Below, one piece after another: positions 1-7,650 of a stretch of DNA of 64,000 bases. How positions within the stretch are numbered: position 1 is the first letter of the stretch; each line of letters opens with the position of its first letter. The translations under genes were made by a program, and so were the position numbers. The notes below the pieces were generated by a model. That model was not told the origin of the DNA, made no database searches, and was given only the letters and a program-made list of their open reading frames with translations. The DNA is from Paludibacter sp. (GTDB lineage Bacteria; Bacteroidota; Bacteroidia; Bacteroidales; Paludibacteraceae). The DNA is taken from the NCBI RefSeq assembly GCF_009712605.1, contig NZ_WASO01000010.1:62001-126000 (forward strand), read 5' to 3'.

Positions 1-1
1 C

Positions 2-94
2 AATAAAACAGCAGTGTACTGGAAAAATGGCGCGCTGGTTAATCTTACCGATGGATCTACCGATGCACTAATTAACGCCATTGTGGTGAAATAA
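2..94 (+). CDS. C-terminal end of an exported repeat-type protein (partial)
   Basis: Only the last 30 codons lie in the window; the reading frame enters from the left edge and stops with TAA. The visible peptide contains YWKNG and ends DALINAIVVK. Segments of the YWKNG type recur in secreted or lipoprotein repeat proteins of Bacteroidetes, so this is probably the tail of such a protein; no domain can be assigned from so little. A strong hairpin follows 15 bases after the stop and supports a real gene end here. Confidence 0.6.
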   Translation, partial: NKTAVYWKNGALVNLTDGSTDALINAIVVK

Positions 95-108
95 GAAAGC
101 TCAGTAGC

Positions 109-159
109 ATAAAGGAAACAGCCGGAATGATTAATCTTCGTTCCGGCTGTTTCCTTTAT
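109..159. terminator. Strong, potentially bidirectional terminator hairpin
   Basis: A perfect 19-bp inverted repeat (left arm 109-127, right arm 141-159) with core GGAAACAGCCGGAA and a 13-base loop. It follows the stop of the partial gene at the left edge. It also lies beyond the 3' end of the minus-strand genes to the right, so it could serve both directions. Confidence 0.75.
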
Positions 160-184
160 GATTTCAATAGAAATTTACCAGCTA

Positions 185-346
185 TCACCATATCACAAAT
201 AAAATAGCTGGGATTAAACATCCCAGTTTTCTGGTTGCTTTTTTCAAAGGCATATCTTCATTTGATGAAAACAAGCTCACAAAATAGAATGCACAAAAGA
301 AGCACACTACCATTGCTAAAATCTGCAACAAAATATTTTCTATCAT
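185..346 (-). CDS. Possible 53-residue small membrane protein
   Basis: An ATG-started frame of 53 codons in an otherwise gene-free gap. The peptide begins MIENILLQILAMVV and has two hydrophobic stretches (about residues 5-26 and 43-53) separated by a short charged segment (SSNEDMPLKKATRK). Two short helices with a polar linker look like a small membrane protein, and it lies on the same strand just downstream of the DUF805 gene. I recognise no family. Chance in AT-rich DNA is possible. Confidence 0.35.
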   Translation of the reverse strand: MIENILLQILAMVVCFFCAFYFVSLFSSNEDMPLKKATRKLGCLIPAILFVIW

Positions 347-436
347 AATGGCTATAAATTATCAAGGTCTTATTTAAGATAGCGTAGCAAAGTTCCATAC
401 TACATAAATCCGATATTATTTGTAGTCTAACTTATT

Positions 437-1204
437 TCATTCATAAGTTTTATACCCCTTATAGATCCACAATATTGTTACAATAAAGAACCATAGCAAT
501 ATCATTGAGATAGAATACGACAAACAATACAAGACAGAATGATCATTATTACTGATATCCCACGTTAGAATTCTTATTACAGAAGGGATTAATGTATTGA
601 CAACTAAAATTAGCCTTAATGTACCTTGTGAAACCATTGATTCTAATGCCTCAATAATTTTACAATATCGATTAGTCAAGACAATAGCAAAAATACAAAG
701 CCATACAATTGCCGCATCTATCATAAAAACCATCCAATACTCATCGAAATATCTATCCACAGAACACATTGCAATGATATTTATTATTACGGGTATAATA
801 ATATTGATTTTTATGAATAAAGGCACAATACTTTTCGATCTAATCCGCATATCGAATCTATTTCCTTCTTTTTCCAAATTGCTATCATTAAAATTGCTAT
901 GCGCGGTATGTAATATTGGAGAAAACCCATAAATATTTACACCATCGTCCCCTTTTGAAAAAAACAGCCACAAAACATAAAATGGAATTAATTGGAACCA
1001 GCCTGAATTACCTAAATCATGACATCTCTTAGCTCCTTGTGCCCATAGAAACCACAATAATGGGCTTAGAGCTAAAGTAGAGAAAGGAATTGCGGACTTT
1101 ATCATTGCCATGACAATTGTATGCCCAACAATATAAACGATGAAACTGATACCATATTCTAATCGCCTTATTCTACCTTCAAAAGACAATGCTGTTTGAA
1201 ACAT
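437..1204 (-). CDS. DUF805-family multi-pass membrane protein
   Basis: A 255-residue inner-membrane protein of unknown function. The N-terminal half has DUF805 hallmarks: FEGRIRRLEY at residues 8-17, then hydrophobic helices, then GAKRCHDLGNSGW and a following FFSKGDDGVNIYG. In typical DUF805 proteins (YhaH type, about 120 residues) this would be the end. Here a further 150 residues follow with four or so additional hydrophobic segments, so the protein is a DUF805 domain with an extra membrane module of unknown kind. The ATG start is the only one ahead of the conserved FEGR motif. Confidence 0.75.
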   Translation of the reverse strand: MFQTALSFEGRIRRLEYGISFIVYIVGHTIVMAMIKSAIPFSTLALSPLLWFLWAQGAKRCHDLGNSGWFQLIPFYVLWLFFSKGDDGVNIYGFSPILHTAHSNFNDSNLEKEGNRFDMRIRSKSIVPLFIKINIIIPVIINIIAMCSVDRYFDEYWMVFMIDAAIVWLCIFAIVLTNRYCKIIEALESMVSQGTLRLILVVNTLIPSVIRILTWDISNNDHSVLYCLSYSISMILLWFFIVTILWIYKGYKTYE

Positions 1205-1255
1205 AACTGTTTGAATTAATATTGAACATTCTTATCTCTGCTTTTTCCTCTTTTC

Positions 1256-1460
1256 TTACTCATTCCCGTAATTTTCACGCTCGCAGCCGTTCGAATTACG
1301 CTCCATTGAGTGATTTTGAAGCTTTAAAGGGCAAAATTCAGGATCCGTACGCTGATTTTCACGGAAATTATTGTGCAAAAAACGCTCTTTTGCGTGATTT
1401 TCACGCTCTGGAAAGTAAAAATCACGCTCCCGAGGCAAAATAGTACGCTTTTGAGATAAA
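1256..1460. repeat. Degenerate short tandem repeats around GAGCGTGAAAATCACG
   Basis: Between two minus-strand genes the DNA is built from decayed copies of one word. Read on the minus strand, GAGCGTGAAAATCACG and variants (GAGCGTGATTTTTAC, GAGCGTTTTTTGC, CCGTGAAAATCAGCG, GAGCGTAATTCG, GAGCGTGAAAATTACG) recur, often about 21-25 bases apart. Both strands can be read as open frames here, but the peptides only reflect the repeat and have no protein character. There is no leader or cas gene and the spacing is irregular, so it is not a CRISPR array. Confidence 0.5.
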
Positions 1461-1541
1461 AAATCAGGTAAATGAGATTAAAAAGTATCTCCCGGGGTAG
1501 CGAACCACCCGCAGGAGTGTCCGGCAAACCGGACTGTACGT

Positions 1542-2012
1542 TTACTTCGCGGTCAATTCGGCCTTGGCCTTGCTCTTTTTAAAGAATACGCCCATATCAT
1601 CCGCTACCACATTAAGGCCCGACACCTTGTCTTTGTTTTGCTTAACGGCAGAATACACTTCGAGGGAAGCCACCATTGCATCGCTGACAACTGCATAATA
1701 GGTTTTCTGCAAACCTTCGGCCAGTTGATTAATCTGGTTCAAAATAGGACGTATTTTGCCAACAAGTTCATAGTCTTTAAAGAACTCTTCCTTGTCGAAC
1801 ACCCCCGAAAGAATTTCAGGATGATCTTTGACAGTTTGGTACGCCTTATCGATAAACGGGAGGAAAGTATTTCCTACCTTGATAAGTGATACCACATCGT
1901 CGGATTGTAAACTAAGCAAGAAACTAAGCTTCGCTCTTGCATCTGTAATACTCTGTTGCACGGCAGCAGCATCGCTGTCCGACAACACGGCTGAAATCAG
2001 GTTTTGAGCCAT
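1542..2012 (-). CDS. Conserved hypothetical cytoplasmic protein, mainly helical
   Basis: A 156-residue protein without signal peptide or membrane segment. It starts MAQNLISAVLSDSD and is rich in Leu, Ala, Lys and Glu, so it should be helical. It reads like a stand-alone soluble bundle, with a basic tail ending KKSKAKAELTAK. I do not recognise a named domain. It is preceded by a long leader: a box matching the Bacteroidetes -7 element (TATATTTG on the minus strand, 2133-2140) lies about 120 bases upstream of the ATG. Confidence 0.6.
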   Translation of the reverse strand: MAQNLISAVLSDSDAAAVQQSITDARAKLSFLLSLQSDDVVSLIKVGNTFLPFIDKAYQTVKDHPEILSGVFDKEEFFKDYELVGKIRPILNQINQLAEGLQKTYYAVVSDAMVASLEVYSAVKQNKDKVSGLNVVADDMGVFFKKSKAKAELTAK

Positions 2013-2277
2013 AAAATAAAATTAAGAAATTAAACAATGGTAGCCTAACAGGTTCGACGGCACTCTCGTAATATGAGCACATTGGTCTATCCTGTAGCTT
2101 TTTATTATTTTCCTAATTTTGGTAGTGCATGGCAAATATAAAAATTATATTCCAAAACATAAACATTTTTGCCAATACAAACTAAAACATTACAGAAATA
2201 TTATTGCGTATTTTTAAACAAATAAAGTTGTGAATATTGGCTGACCAAGGCATTAGAAACAACGTTTTGCGTTGTAC

Positions 2278-2440
2278 GACCTCTCCCCTAACCCCTCTCC
2301 CGAGAGAGAGGGGAACAATCTGCACAATGAACTGAATCCTAATAATCTCACTACCGCGCTCCTCCTCCCCTCGGGGGAGGAGGCTGGGTCAGACGATATA
2401 TATCTGACTCCGACACGAAGTCGTCGTGAGAGGAGAGGTC
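2278..2440. repeat. Palindromic MITE-like intergenic element
   Basis: A 163-bp segment bounded by an inverted repeat, GACCTCTCC at 2278-2286 and GGAGAGGTC at 2432-2440. Inside are three hairpins: CCCCTCTC/GAGAGGGG (2292-2299 with 2306-2313), CCTCCTCCCC/GGGGAGGAGG (2361-2370 with 2374-2383) and GTCAGA/TCTGAC (2388-2393 with 2403-2408). It is much more C/G-rich than its surroundings. It encodes nothing convincing. The rest of the 2013-2574 gap is AT-rich and shows only the leader of the upstream gene and the murA terminator. Confidence 0.55.
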
Positions 2441-2520
2441 TGACATTCAAATTTATATACGCTTAATCTATACAATGTCGAATAAATTCATATCGGAACC
2501 ACAAATCGGTTGCATAAAAA

Positions 2521-2548
2521 AGAGCGATTGTTTTGCAACAATCGCTCT
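2521..2548 (-). terminator. murA terminator
   Basis: A 12-bp perfect stem (2521-2532 with 2537-2548, AGAGCGATTGTT and its complement) with a 4-base loop, 26 bases beyond the murA stop. On the minus strand it is followed by a run of T, as expected for intrinsic termination. Confidence 0.85.
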
Positions 2549-2574
2549 CATTTCTTTTATAAATAATGTCCGGG

Positions 2575-3879
2575 TTACAACCTACGTATATCGGCTCCCA
2601 GAGCTCTCAATCGTCCGTCGATATCCTGATAACCACGGTCGATCTGTTCAATATTATCAATCACGCTGCGGCCTTCGGCAGAAAGGGCGGCAATAAGCAA
2701 CGAAACCCCTGCACGAATATCGGGCGAAGTCATGCGGGTGCCGCGCAAGGACTGCTCGTGGTTCATTCCAATCACTACCGCACGGTGCGGATCGCAAAGA
2801 ATAATCTGCGCCCCCATCTCTATCAGTTTATCCACAAAGAAGAGGCGGCTCTCAAACATTTTCTGGTGAATCAGTACACTGCCTTTGGCCTGCGTCGCCA
2901 CCACCAGCGCCACACTGATAAGGTCGGGGGTAAATCCCGGCCAGGGAGCATCAGCAATGGTCATAATCGATCCGTCGAAAAAGCGCTGCACCTTGTAATG
3001 ATCCTGTTGCGGAATGTAGATATCGTCGTTGCGGAACTCAAAGTCAATACCCAGTCGATGGAAAATCTCGGGAGTAATACCCAGGTGTTCGCGCGCCACA
3101 TTTTTGATGGTCAGTTCGGAACGGGTGATAGCCGCCAGTCCGATAAAACTCCCCACTTCGATCATATCGGGCAAAATACGGTGGTTGCACCCTCCCAACG
3201 AGTCGACACCTTCAATCACCAACAGATTGGAACCCACGCCGGAGATCTTAGCCCCCATCGCGTTCAGCATAGTGCAGAGTTGAAAAAGATAGGGTTCGCA
3301 GGCTGCGTTATAAATCGTAGTCGTCCCCTTTGCCATCACAGCAGCCATCACCACGTTGGCAGTTCCGGTTACCGAAGCTTCGTCGAGCAACATGTAAACC
3401 CCTTTCAAACCTTTGGTGGTCACCTTCACATGCGACGAGTCTTCATCAAAACCCACTTCAGCACCGAGCTTCTGAAAACCGATGTAGTGAGTATCCAAGC
3501 GACGGCGACCGATTTTATCGCCTCCGGGTTGCGGCACCACCGCATAACCGAAGCGGGTCAGCAACGGGCCCACCAACATGATGGAACCACGCAGTTCGGT
3601 AGCTTTTTTTCCATATTCGGGACTATATAACGTATCCAGATTGACAGCATCGGCCTGAAAAGTATAGGTTCCTTCCGAAACCTTTTCCACTTTCACGCCC
3701 AACATACCAACCAAGTCTATCAGTTTGTTCACATCCCGGATATCGGGAATATTGCTGATCGTCACCTTTTCGGGAGTTAACAACACGGCACAAATCACCT
3801 GTAACGCTTCGTTTTTTGCACCTTGCGGAACAATTTCGCCCGAAAGACGCTTGCCGCCAAAAATCTCAAATGCTGCCAT
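2575..3879 (-). CDS. murA: UDP-N-acetylglucosamine 1-carboxyvinyltransferase MurA
   Basis: Transfers enolpyruvate from PEP to UDP-GlcNAc, the first committed step of peptidoglycan synthesis in the cytoplasm. The 434 residues match the family's usual length. Visible are the substrate-binding AKNEAL (Lys22-Asn23), the LRGS motif near residue 97, and the active-site loop PGGDKIGRRR at 118-127. In Escherichia coli the loop is PGGC and the Cys attacks or is alkylated by fosfomycin; here that position is Asp121. Cys-to-Asp MurA enzymes are known to work and to resist fosfomycin. murB lies divergently, about 200 bases away. Confidence 0.95.
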   Translation of the reverse strand: MAAFEIFGGKRLSGEIVPQGAKNEALQVICAVLLTPEKVTISNIPDIRDVNKLIDLVGMLGVKVEKVSEGTYTFQADAVNLDTLYSPEYGKKATELRGSIMLVGPLLTRFGYAVVPQPGGDKIGRRRLDTHYIGFQKLGAEVGFDEDSSHVKVTTKGLKGVYMLLDEASVTGTANVVMAAVMAKGTTTIYNAACEPYLFQLCTMLNAMGAKISGVGSNLLVIEGVDSLGGCNHRILPDMIEVGSFIGLAAITRSELTIKNVAREHLGITPEIFHRLGIDFEFRNDDIYIPQQDHYKVQRFFDGSIMTIADAPWPGFTPDLISVALVVATQAKGSVLIHQKMFESRLFFVDKLIEMGAQIILCDPHRAVVIGMNHEQSLRGTRMTSPDIRAGVSLLIAALSAEGRSVIDNIEQIDRGYQDIDGRLRALGADIRRL

Positions 3880-3924
3880 ATATATGATTAAATTTCAAAA
3901 TTCAGAATTCCAGGATTCCATGTA

Positions 3925-3975
3925 GAGCCGCAATGCTTGCGGCTCAATGTTCAAAGAGACACAAGCATTGTGTCT
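3925..3975. repeat. Pair of small hairpins, mutually inverted
   Basis: Two perfect hairpins stand 11 bases apart in the murA-murB intergenic region: GAGCCGCAA-TGC-TTGCGGCTC (3925-3945) and AGACACAA-GCA-TTGTGTCT (3957-3975). Their centres, CAATGCTTG and CAAGCATTG, are reverse complements, so the two units are inverted copies of one core. They sit in the divergent leader between murA and murB and follow a word-like stretch (TTTCAAAATTCAGAATTCC). They resemble the dispersed small palindromes of Bacteroidetes intergenic DNA. Confidence 0.6.
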
Positions 3976-4083
3976 ATACACACACAAATTTCATGCAAAA
4001 ATACAACAGATTCTTCATTGATTTTGGACGATCCGGAAAATGTGAACGATTTGTTGTAATTTTGAATTCAAAATAAACCGACA

Positions 4084-5097
4084 ATGACTCTTCAGGAAAA
4101 CGTTTCCCTCAAGCCATACAACACCTTTGGCATAGCGGCTACCAGCCAGTATTTTACAGACATCGCAGCACCCATCGACCTTCAGATTCTAATGCAAAGC
4201 GGACTTCTCAATGCTTTCCCGTTTTTCATTCTGGGTGGTGGCAGTAACGTGGTTTTCAACAAGCTGTTTGCAGGCATTGTCGTCAAAATATCATTAAAGG
4301 GAATCACCGTACTGGAAGAGACCGACGATTCGGTTTTGGTGAAGGCTGCCGCGGGTGAAGTATGGAGCGATTTTGTTGATTTTTGTGTGGCTCACAACTT
4401 CTACGGAGCCGAAAACCTGACTTCCATTCCGGGAACCGTGGGTGCCAGTCCGGTGCAAAACGTAGGTGCTTACGGCGTAGAAGCCAAAGATATTATCGAA
4501 TCAGTGGAAGCTTATGAGATACTGACCGGCAAACAACGTATTTTCTCCAACAGCGACTGTCAGTTCGACTACCGGAGCAGCATTTTCAAGACAAAACTGA
4601 AAAACAAATATATCGTGGCATCCGTCACCTTCCGGCTAAGCAAGCAGCCGAAGCTTAATCTCGAATACGGCGCCATTCGCACTGAAATAGAAAAAGCAGG
4701 CATTACCGATCCGACGTTGACCGATGTCAGTCGCATCATTGCCTCCATTCGCGAAGAGAAGCTCCCGAATCCCGACAAGATCGGCAGTGCCGGTAGCTTT
4801 TTCAAAAACCCGGTCATTCCTGTCGCACAATTCGAAGCATTGAAAGAAAAGCATCCGGCAATAGTTGCCTATCCGCACAAAGGCGAATACAAGGTTGCCG
4901 CCGGTTGGCTTATCGAACAATGCGGATGGAAAGGCCGTCAGTTCGGCAATGTAGGCGTTTACCCTAAGCAGGCTCTGGTACTCTACAACCTGGGCGATTG
5001 TACCGGAGAAGAGGTCAAAGCACTCGCAAAAGAGATTCAACAATCCGTCGAGACACACTTTGGCATCGCCTTAGAACCGGAAGCCATTTTTGTATAA
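4084..5097 (+). CDS. murB: UDP-N-acetylmuramate dehydrogenase MurB
   Basis: Reduces UDP-GlcNAc-enolpyruvate to UDP-MurNAc with NADPH and FAD, the reaction directly after MurA. The 337 residues show the FAD-binding GGGSNVVF (about residue 52), SIPGTVGASPVQNVGAYG (about 119-136), the C-terminal IGSAGSFFKNP with its catalytic Ser, and a final Glu-containing segment EPEAIF. This is the E. coli-like type I enzyme. A TAATTTTG box at 4057-4064 matches the Bacteroidetes -7 element 20 bases before the ATG. It is encoded divergently from murA, a functional pairing split across two promoters. Confidence 0.95.
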   Translation: MTLQENVSLKPYNTFGIAATSQYFTDIAAPIDLQILMQSGLLNAFPFFILGGGSNVVFNKLFAGIVVKISLKGITVLEETDDSVLVKAAAGEVWSDFVDFCVAHNFYGAENLTSIPGTVGASPVQNVGAYGVEAKDIIESVEAYEILTGKQRIFSNSDCQFDYRSSIFKTKLKNKYIVASVTFRLSKQPKLNLEYGAIRTEIEKAGITDPTLTDVSRIIASIREEKLPNPDKIGSAGSFFKNPVIPVAQFEALKEKHPAIVAYPHKGEYKVAAGWLIEQCGWKGRQFGNVGVYPKQALVLYNLGDCTGEEVKALAKEIQQSVETHFGIALEPEAIFV

Positions 5098-5101
5098 AAA
5101 C

Positions 5102-5170
5102 AGAGCAAAGAACAAAGAATAAAGACAAGTAGAACTGATTGAAGAATCTTTGCTCTTTGTTCTTTGCTCT
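5102..5170. repeat. Long-looped inverted repeat between murB and priA
   Basis: AGAGCAAAGAACAAAG (5102-5117) is the exact reverse complement of CTTTGTTCTTTGCTCT (5155-5170), with a 37-base loop. It begins 4 bases after the murB stop and ends 18 bases before the priA ATG. It lacks a T-run, so it may be a weak terminator, a processing structure or a dispersed repeat. Confidence 0.5.
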
Positions 5171-5187
5171 ATAATCTAAATCCAACC

Positions 5188-7650
5188 ATGTCCGAACGTT
5201 TTGCCGACATCATTCTTCCCCTGCCTTTAGCCAACAGCTACACCTACAAAATACCGGAGGAGCTATCCGAATCGGTAAAGCTTGGCATGCGGGTGGTCGT
5301 GCCGTTCGGAAGCAAAAAAATATATACCGGAATCGTTCGCTACGTACACGCCGTGGCACCGCAGGTTTCGTCGGTAAAAGAGATCATTGCACTACTCGAT
5401 AACGCTCCGATTCTTCGCCGTCCGCAGTTGCCCTTTTGGGAATGGATTGCCAACTATTACATGGCTTTCATCGGCGATGTCTACACAGCTGCCGTTCCGG
5501 CCGGGCTGAAGCTCGAAAGCGAAACCTCCATCACGCTCAACAACGACTTCGAAGCTGAATCTCCCTTTTCGGAGAAAGAACTAAAAATTTACAACGCTCT
5601 AAACGACAATAAGCCCCACTCCATCAAGGAGCTGACCCGCATTACCGGCTTCAAAACTATCCTGCCAACCGTCAAAAATCTGATGGACAAAGGAGCCGTT
5701 TCGCTCTCGGAGGAGTTGCGCGCCGCCTACAAGCCCAAGAAGCTCACCTGTGTTCGTCTTGCCGATGGTATTGCCAGCGACGAACAACTACAAGCCGTTT
5801 TCGACTCGTTGCACCGATCGAAGAAGCAACTGAGTCTCTTGATGGCTTATCTTGAAATGTCGCATCACTTAGCCAAATCGGGGCAATGCGAAGTGGCAAA
5901 AAAAGAGCTTCTCGAACAAAGTGGCATTTCTCCTGCCGTATTTGATGCTTTGGTCGAAAAGAAAATTTTTCACCCATACACCAAAGAGATCAGTCGGCTG
6001 GATTCTTCACAAACAGTGCAGCAACCTCTTGCCACACTCAATAGTTTTCAGAAAACGGCATACAGATCGCTTCTTTCACAATTAAAAGAAAAAAATGTAG
6101 TCTTACTTCACGGAGTAACTTCGAGCGGCAAAACGGAGATTTATACCCATCTCATCGCAGAAACATTAAAGCTGGGTAGACAGGTTTTGTATTTAGTTCC
6201 GGAAATAGCCCTTACCACACAACTCACGCAGCGACTGGAAAAGGTTTTTGGCAACAAACTGGGCGTTTATCACTCCAAGTTTTCGGACAACGAACGGGTG
6301 GAAATATGGAACAACCTTTTGAATGACAAAGGTTACGAAGTCATTCTGGGAGTGCGCTCTTCTGTTTTCCTACCATTCCGTGATCTCGGCTTGGTCATCG
6401 TCGACGAAGAGCACGAAAGCAGCTACAAACAATACGACCCGGCACCCCGGTATCACGCCCGCAATGCAGCCATTGTGCTCGCCAACATGCACGGAGCCAA
6501 AACCGTACTGGGCAGTGCCACACCGGCTATCGAGAGCTATCAAAACGCCCTTTCAGGCAAATATGGATTGGTCGAACTTACCCAGCGGCACGAGGAGATA
6601 GAGTTGCCCAAAATCATGACCGTCGATCTGAAAGAGTCCTACCGCAAAAAACGGATTACCGGCCATTTCACAGACGAACTGGTCGAGAAAATCAAGCTGG
6701 CACTCACCAACAAAGAGCAGGTAATTCTTTTTCAAAACCGGCGCGGATATGCACCTTACATCGAATGCAAGCAGTGTGCTTATGTTCCCCGTTGCCCGCA
6801 TTGCGACGTCAGTCTGACCTACCATAAGCATTTCGACATGCTCACGTGCCACTACTGCGGCTATACAACCAAGGTACCAGCCAATTGCCCCAGCTGCCAT
6901 ACGCCATCGTTGCAAACCAAAGGATTCGGTACCGAACAAATCGAAGAAGAGATCAAAGCGCTATTCCCTGAAGCCAAAGCGGCACGCCTGGACCTTGACA
7001 CGGTTCGCACCAAGAAAGGCTTTGAAAAGATTATTCGCGATTTCGAGAGTCACGCTATTGATATTCTGATCGGTACACAGATGGTTACCAAAGGACTCGA
7101 TTTTGGCGATGTGAGTTTGGTTGGGATCCTGAATGCCGGCAATCTGCTTTTTTACCCTGACTTTCGGGCGCATGAACGGGCATTTCAATTGATGGCACAG
7201 GTGAGTGGTCGTGCCGGGCGAAAAAGCAAACAAGGGTTAGTAGTCCTTCAAACGCCGGAAACGGACCATCCGGTAATTCGACAGGTGATTGCTCACGACT
7301 ATAAAGGAATGTTTGCCACACAAATGCGGGAACGGCACGATTTCAGATATCCTCCTTATTTTCGGCTTATAAACATCGTTATTCGCCATAAAGATCCGGG
7401 GACGAACAACCATGCAGCCGCCCTTATCGCAGATGAACTCAAAAAATTACTCGGATCACGGGTTTTAGGGCCAAACAACCCTCCGGTTGGAAGAATTCAG
7501 AACTGGTACATCAAGCATATTCTCCTCAAGATAGAGAATGCAGCTTCGCCTGATGCTGTCAAGGATATCATACGTAACATTGTAAATGGCATCCAATCAG
7601 ATGGCCGCTTCAAATCACTTCAAGTCAACTACGACGTAGATCCCATGTAA
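5188..7650 (+). CDS. priA: Primosomal replication-restart helicase PriA
   Basis: PriA recognises collapsed replication forks and reloads the replisome with a 3'-5' helicase. The ATG at 5188 (MSERFADIILPLP) gives 820 residues; the open frame extends upstream only through a TTG. Seen are the N-terminal DNA-binding region, Walker A GVTSSGKTEIY, DEEH Walker B, SATPA-type motif III, the zinc region with paired CxxC motifs (CKQCAYVPRCPHC and CHYCGYTTKVPANCPSC), and GRAGR of motif VI. The stop abuts head-on with the stop of the convergent porin gene with no spacer, so termination must occur inside the opposing gene. Confidence 0.95.
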   Translation: MSERFADIILPLPLANSYTYKIPEELSESVKLGMRVVVPFGSKKIYTGIVRYVHAVAPQVSSVKEIIALLDNAPILRRPQLPFWEWIANYYMAFIGDVYTAAVPAGLKLESETSITLNNDFEAESPFSEKELKIYNALNDNKPHSIKELTRITGFKTILPTVKNLMDKGAVSLSEELRAAYKPKKLTCVRLADGIASDEQLQAVFDSLHRSKKQLSLLMAYLEMSHHLAKSGQCEVAKKELLEQSGISPAVFDALVEKKIFHPYTKEISRLDSSQTVQQPLATLNSFQKTAYRSLLSQLKEKNVVLLHGVTSSGKTEIYTHLIAETLKLGRQVLYLVPEIALTTQLTQRLEKVFGNKLGVYHSKFSDNERVEIWNNLLNDKGYEVILGVRSSVFLPFRDLGLVIVDEEHESSYKQYDPAPRYHARNAAIVLANMHGAKTVLGSATPAIESYQNALSGKYGLVELTQRHEEIELPKIMTVDLKESYRKKRITGHFTDELVEKIKLALTNKEQVILFQNRRGYAPYIECKQCAYVPRCPHCDVSLTYHKHFDMLTCHYCGYTTKVPANCPSCHTPSLQTKGFGTEQIEEEIKALFPEAKAARLDLDTVRTKKGFEKIIRDFESHAIDILIGTQMVTKGLDFGDVSLVGILNAGNLLFYPDFRAHERAFQLMAQVSGRAGRKSKQGLVVLQTPETDHPVIRQVIAHDYKGMFATQMRERHDFRYPPYFRLINIVIRHKDPGTNNHAAALIADELKKLLGSRVLGPNNPPVGRIQNWYIKHILLKIENAASPDAVKDIIRNIVNGIQSDGRFKSLQVNYDVDPM

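Noticed and set aside
1222-1443. 73-codon open frame on the plus strand, and a 60-codon frame opposite
   Set aside because: Both read through the degenerate repeat block; the peptides (HARSRSNY, DFHALESKNHA) only mirror the repeat and have no domain character.
1256-1460. CRISPR array in the 1.2-1.5 kb repeat block
   Set aside because: Repeats are degenerate, spacing is irregular, spacers are not of equal length, and there are no cas genes in the window.
2040-2110. tRNA-like GGTTCGACGG stretch
   Set aside because: No anticodon or acceptor stems can be formed around it.
2253-2466. Open frames across the GC-rich palindrome near 2.3 kb
   Set aside because: The peptides are translations of the palindromic element on both strands and resemble nothing.
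2566-3630. 354-codon open frame on the plus strand
   Set aside because: It is the antisense of murA. The composition (His, Gln and Arg-rich) is that of a shadow frame.
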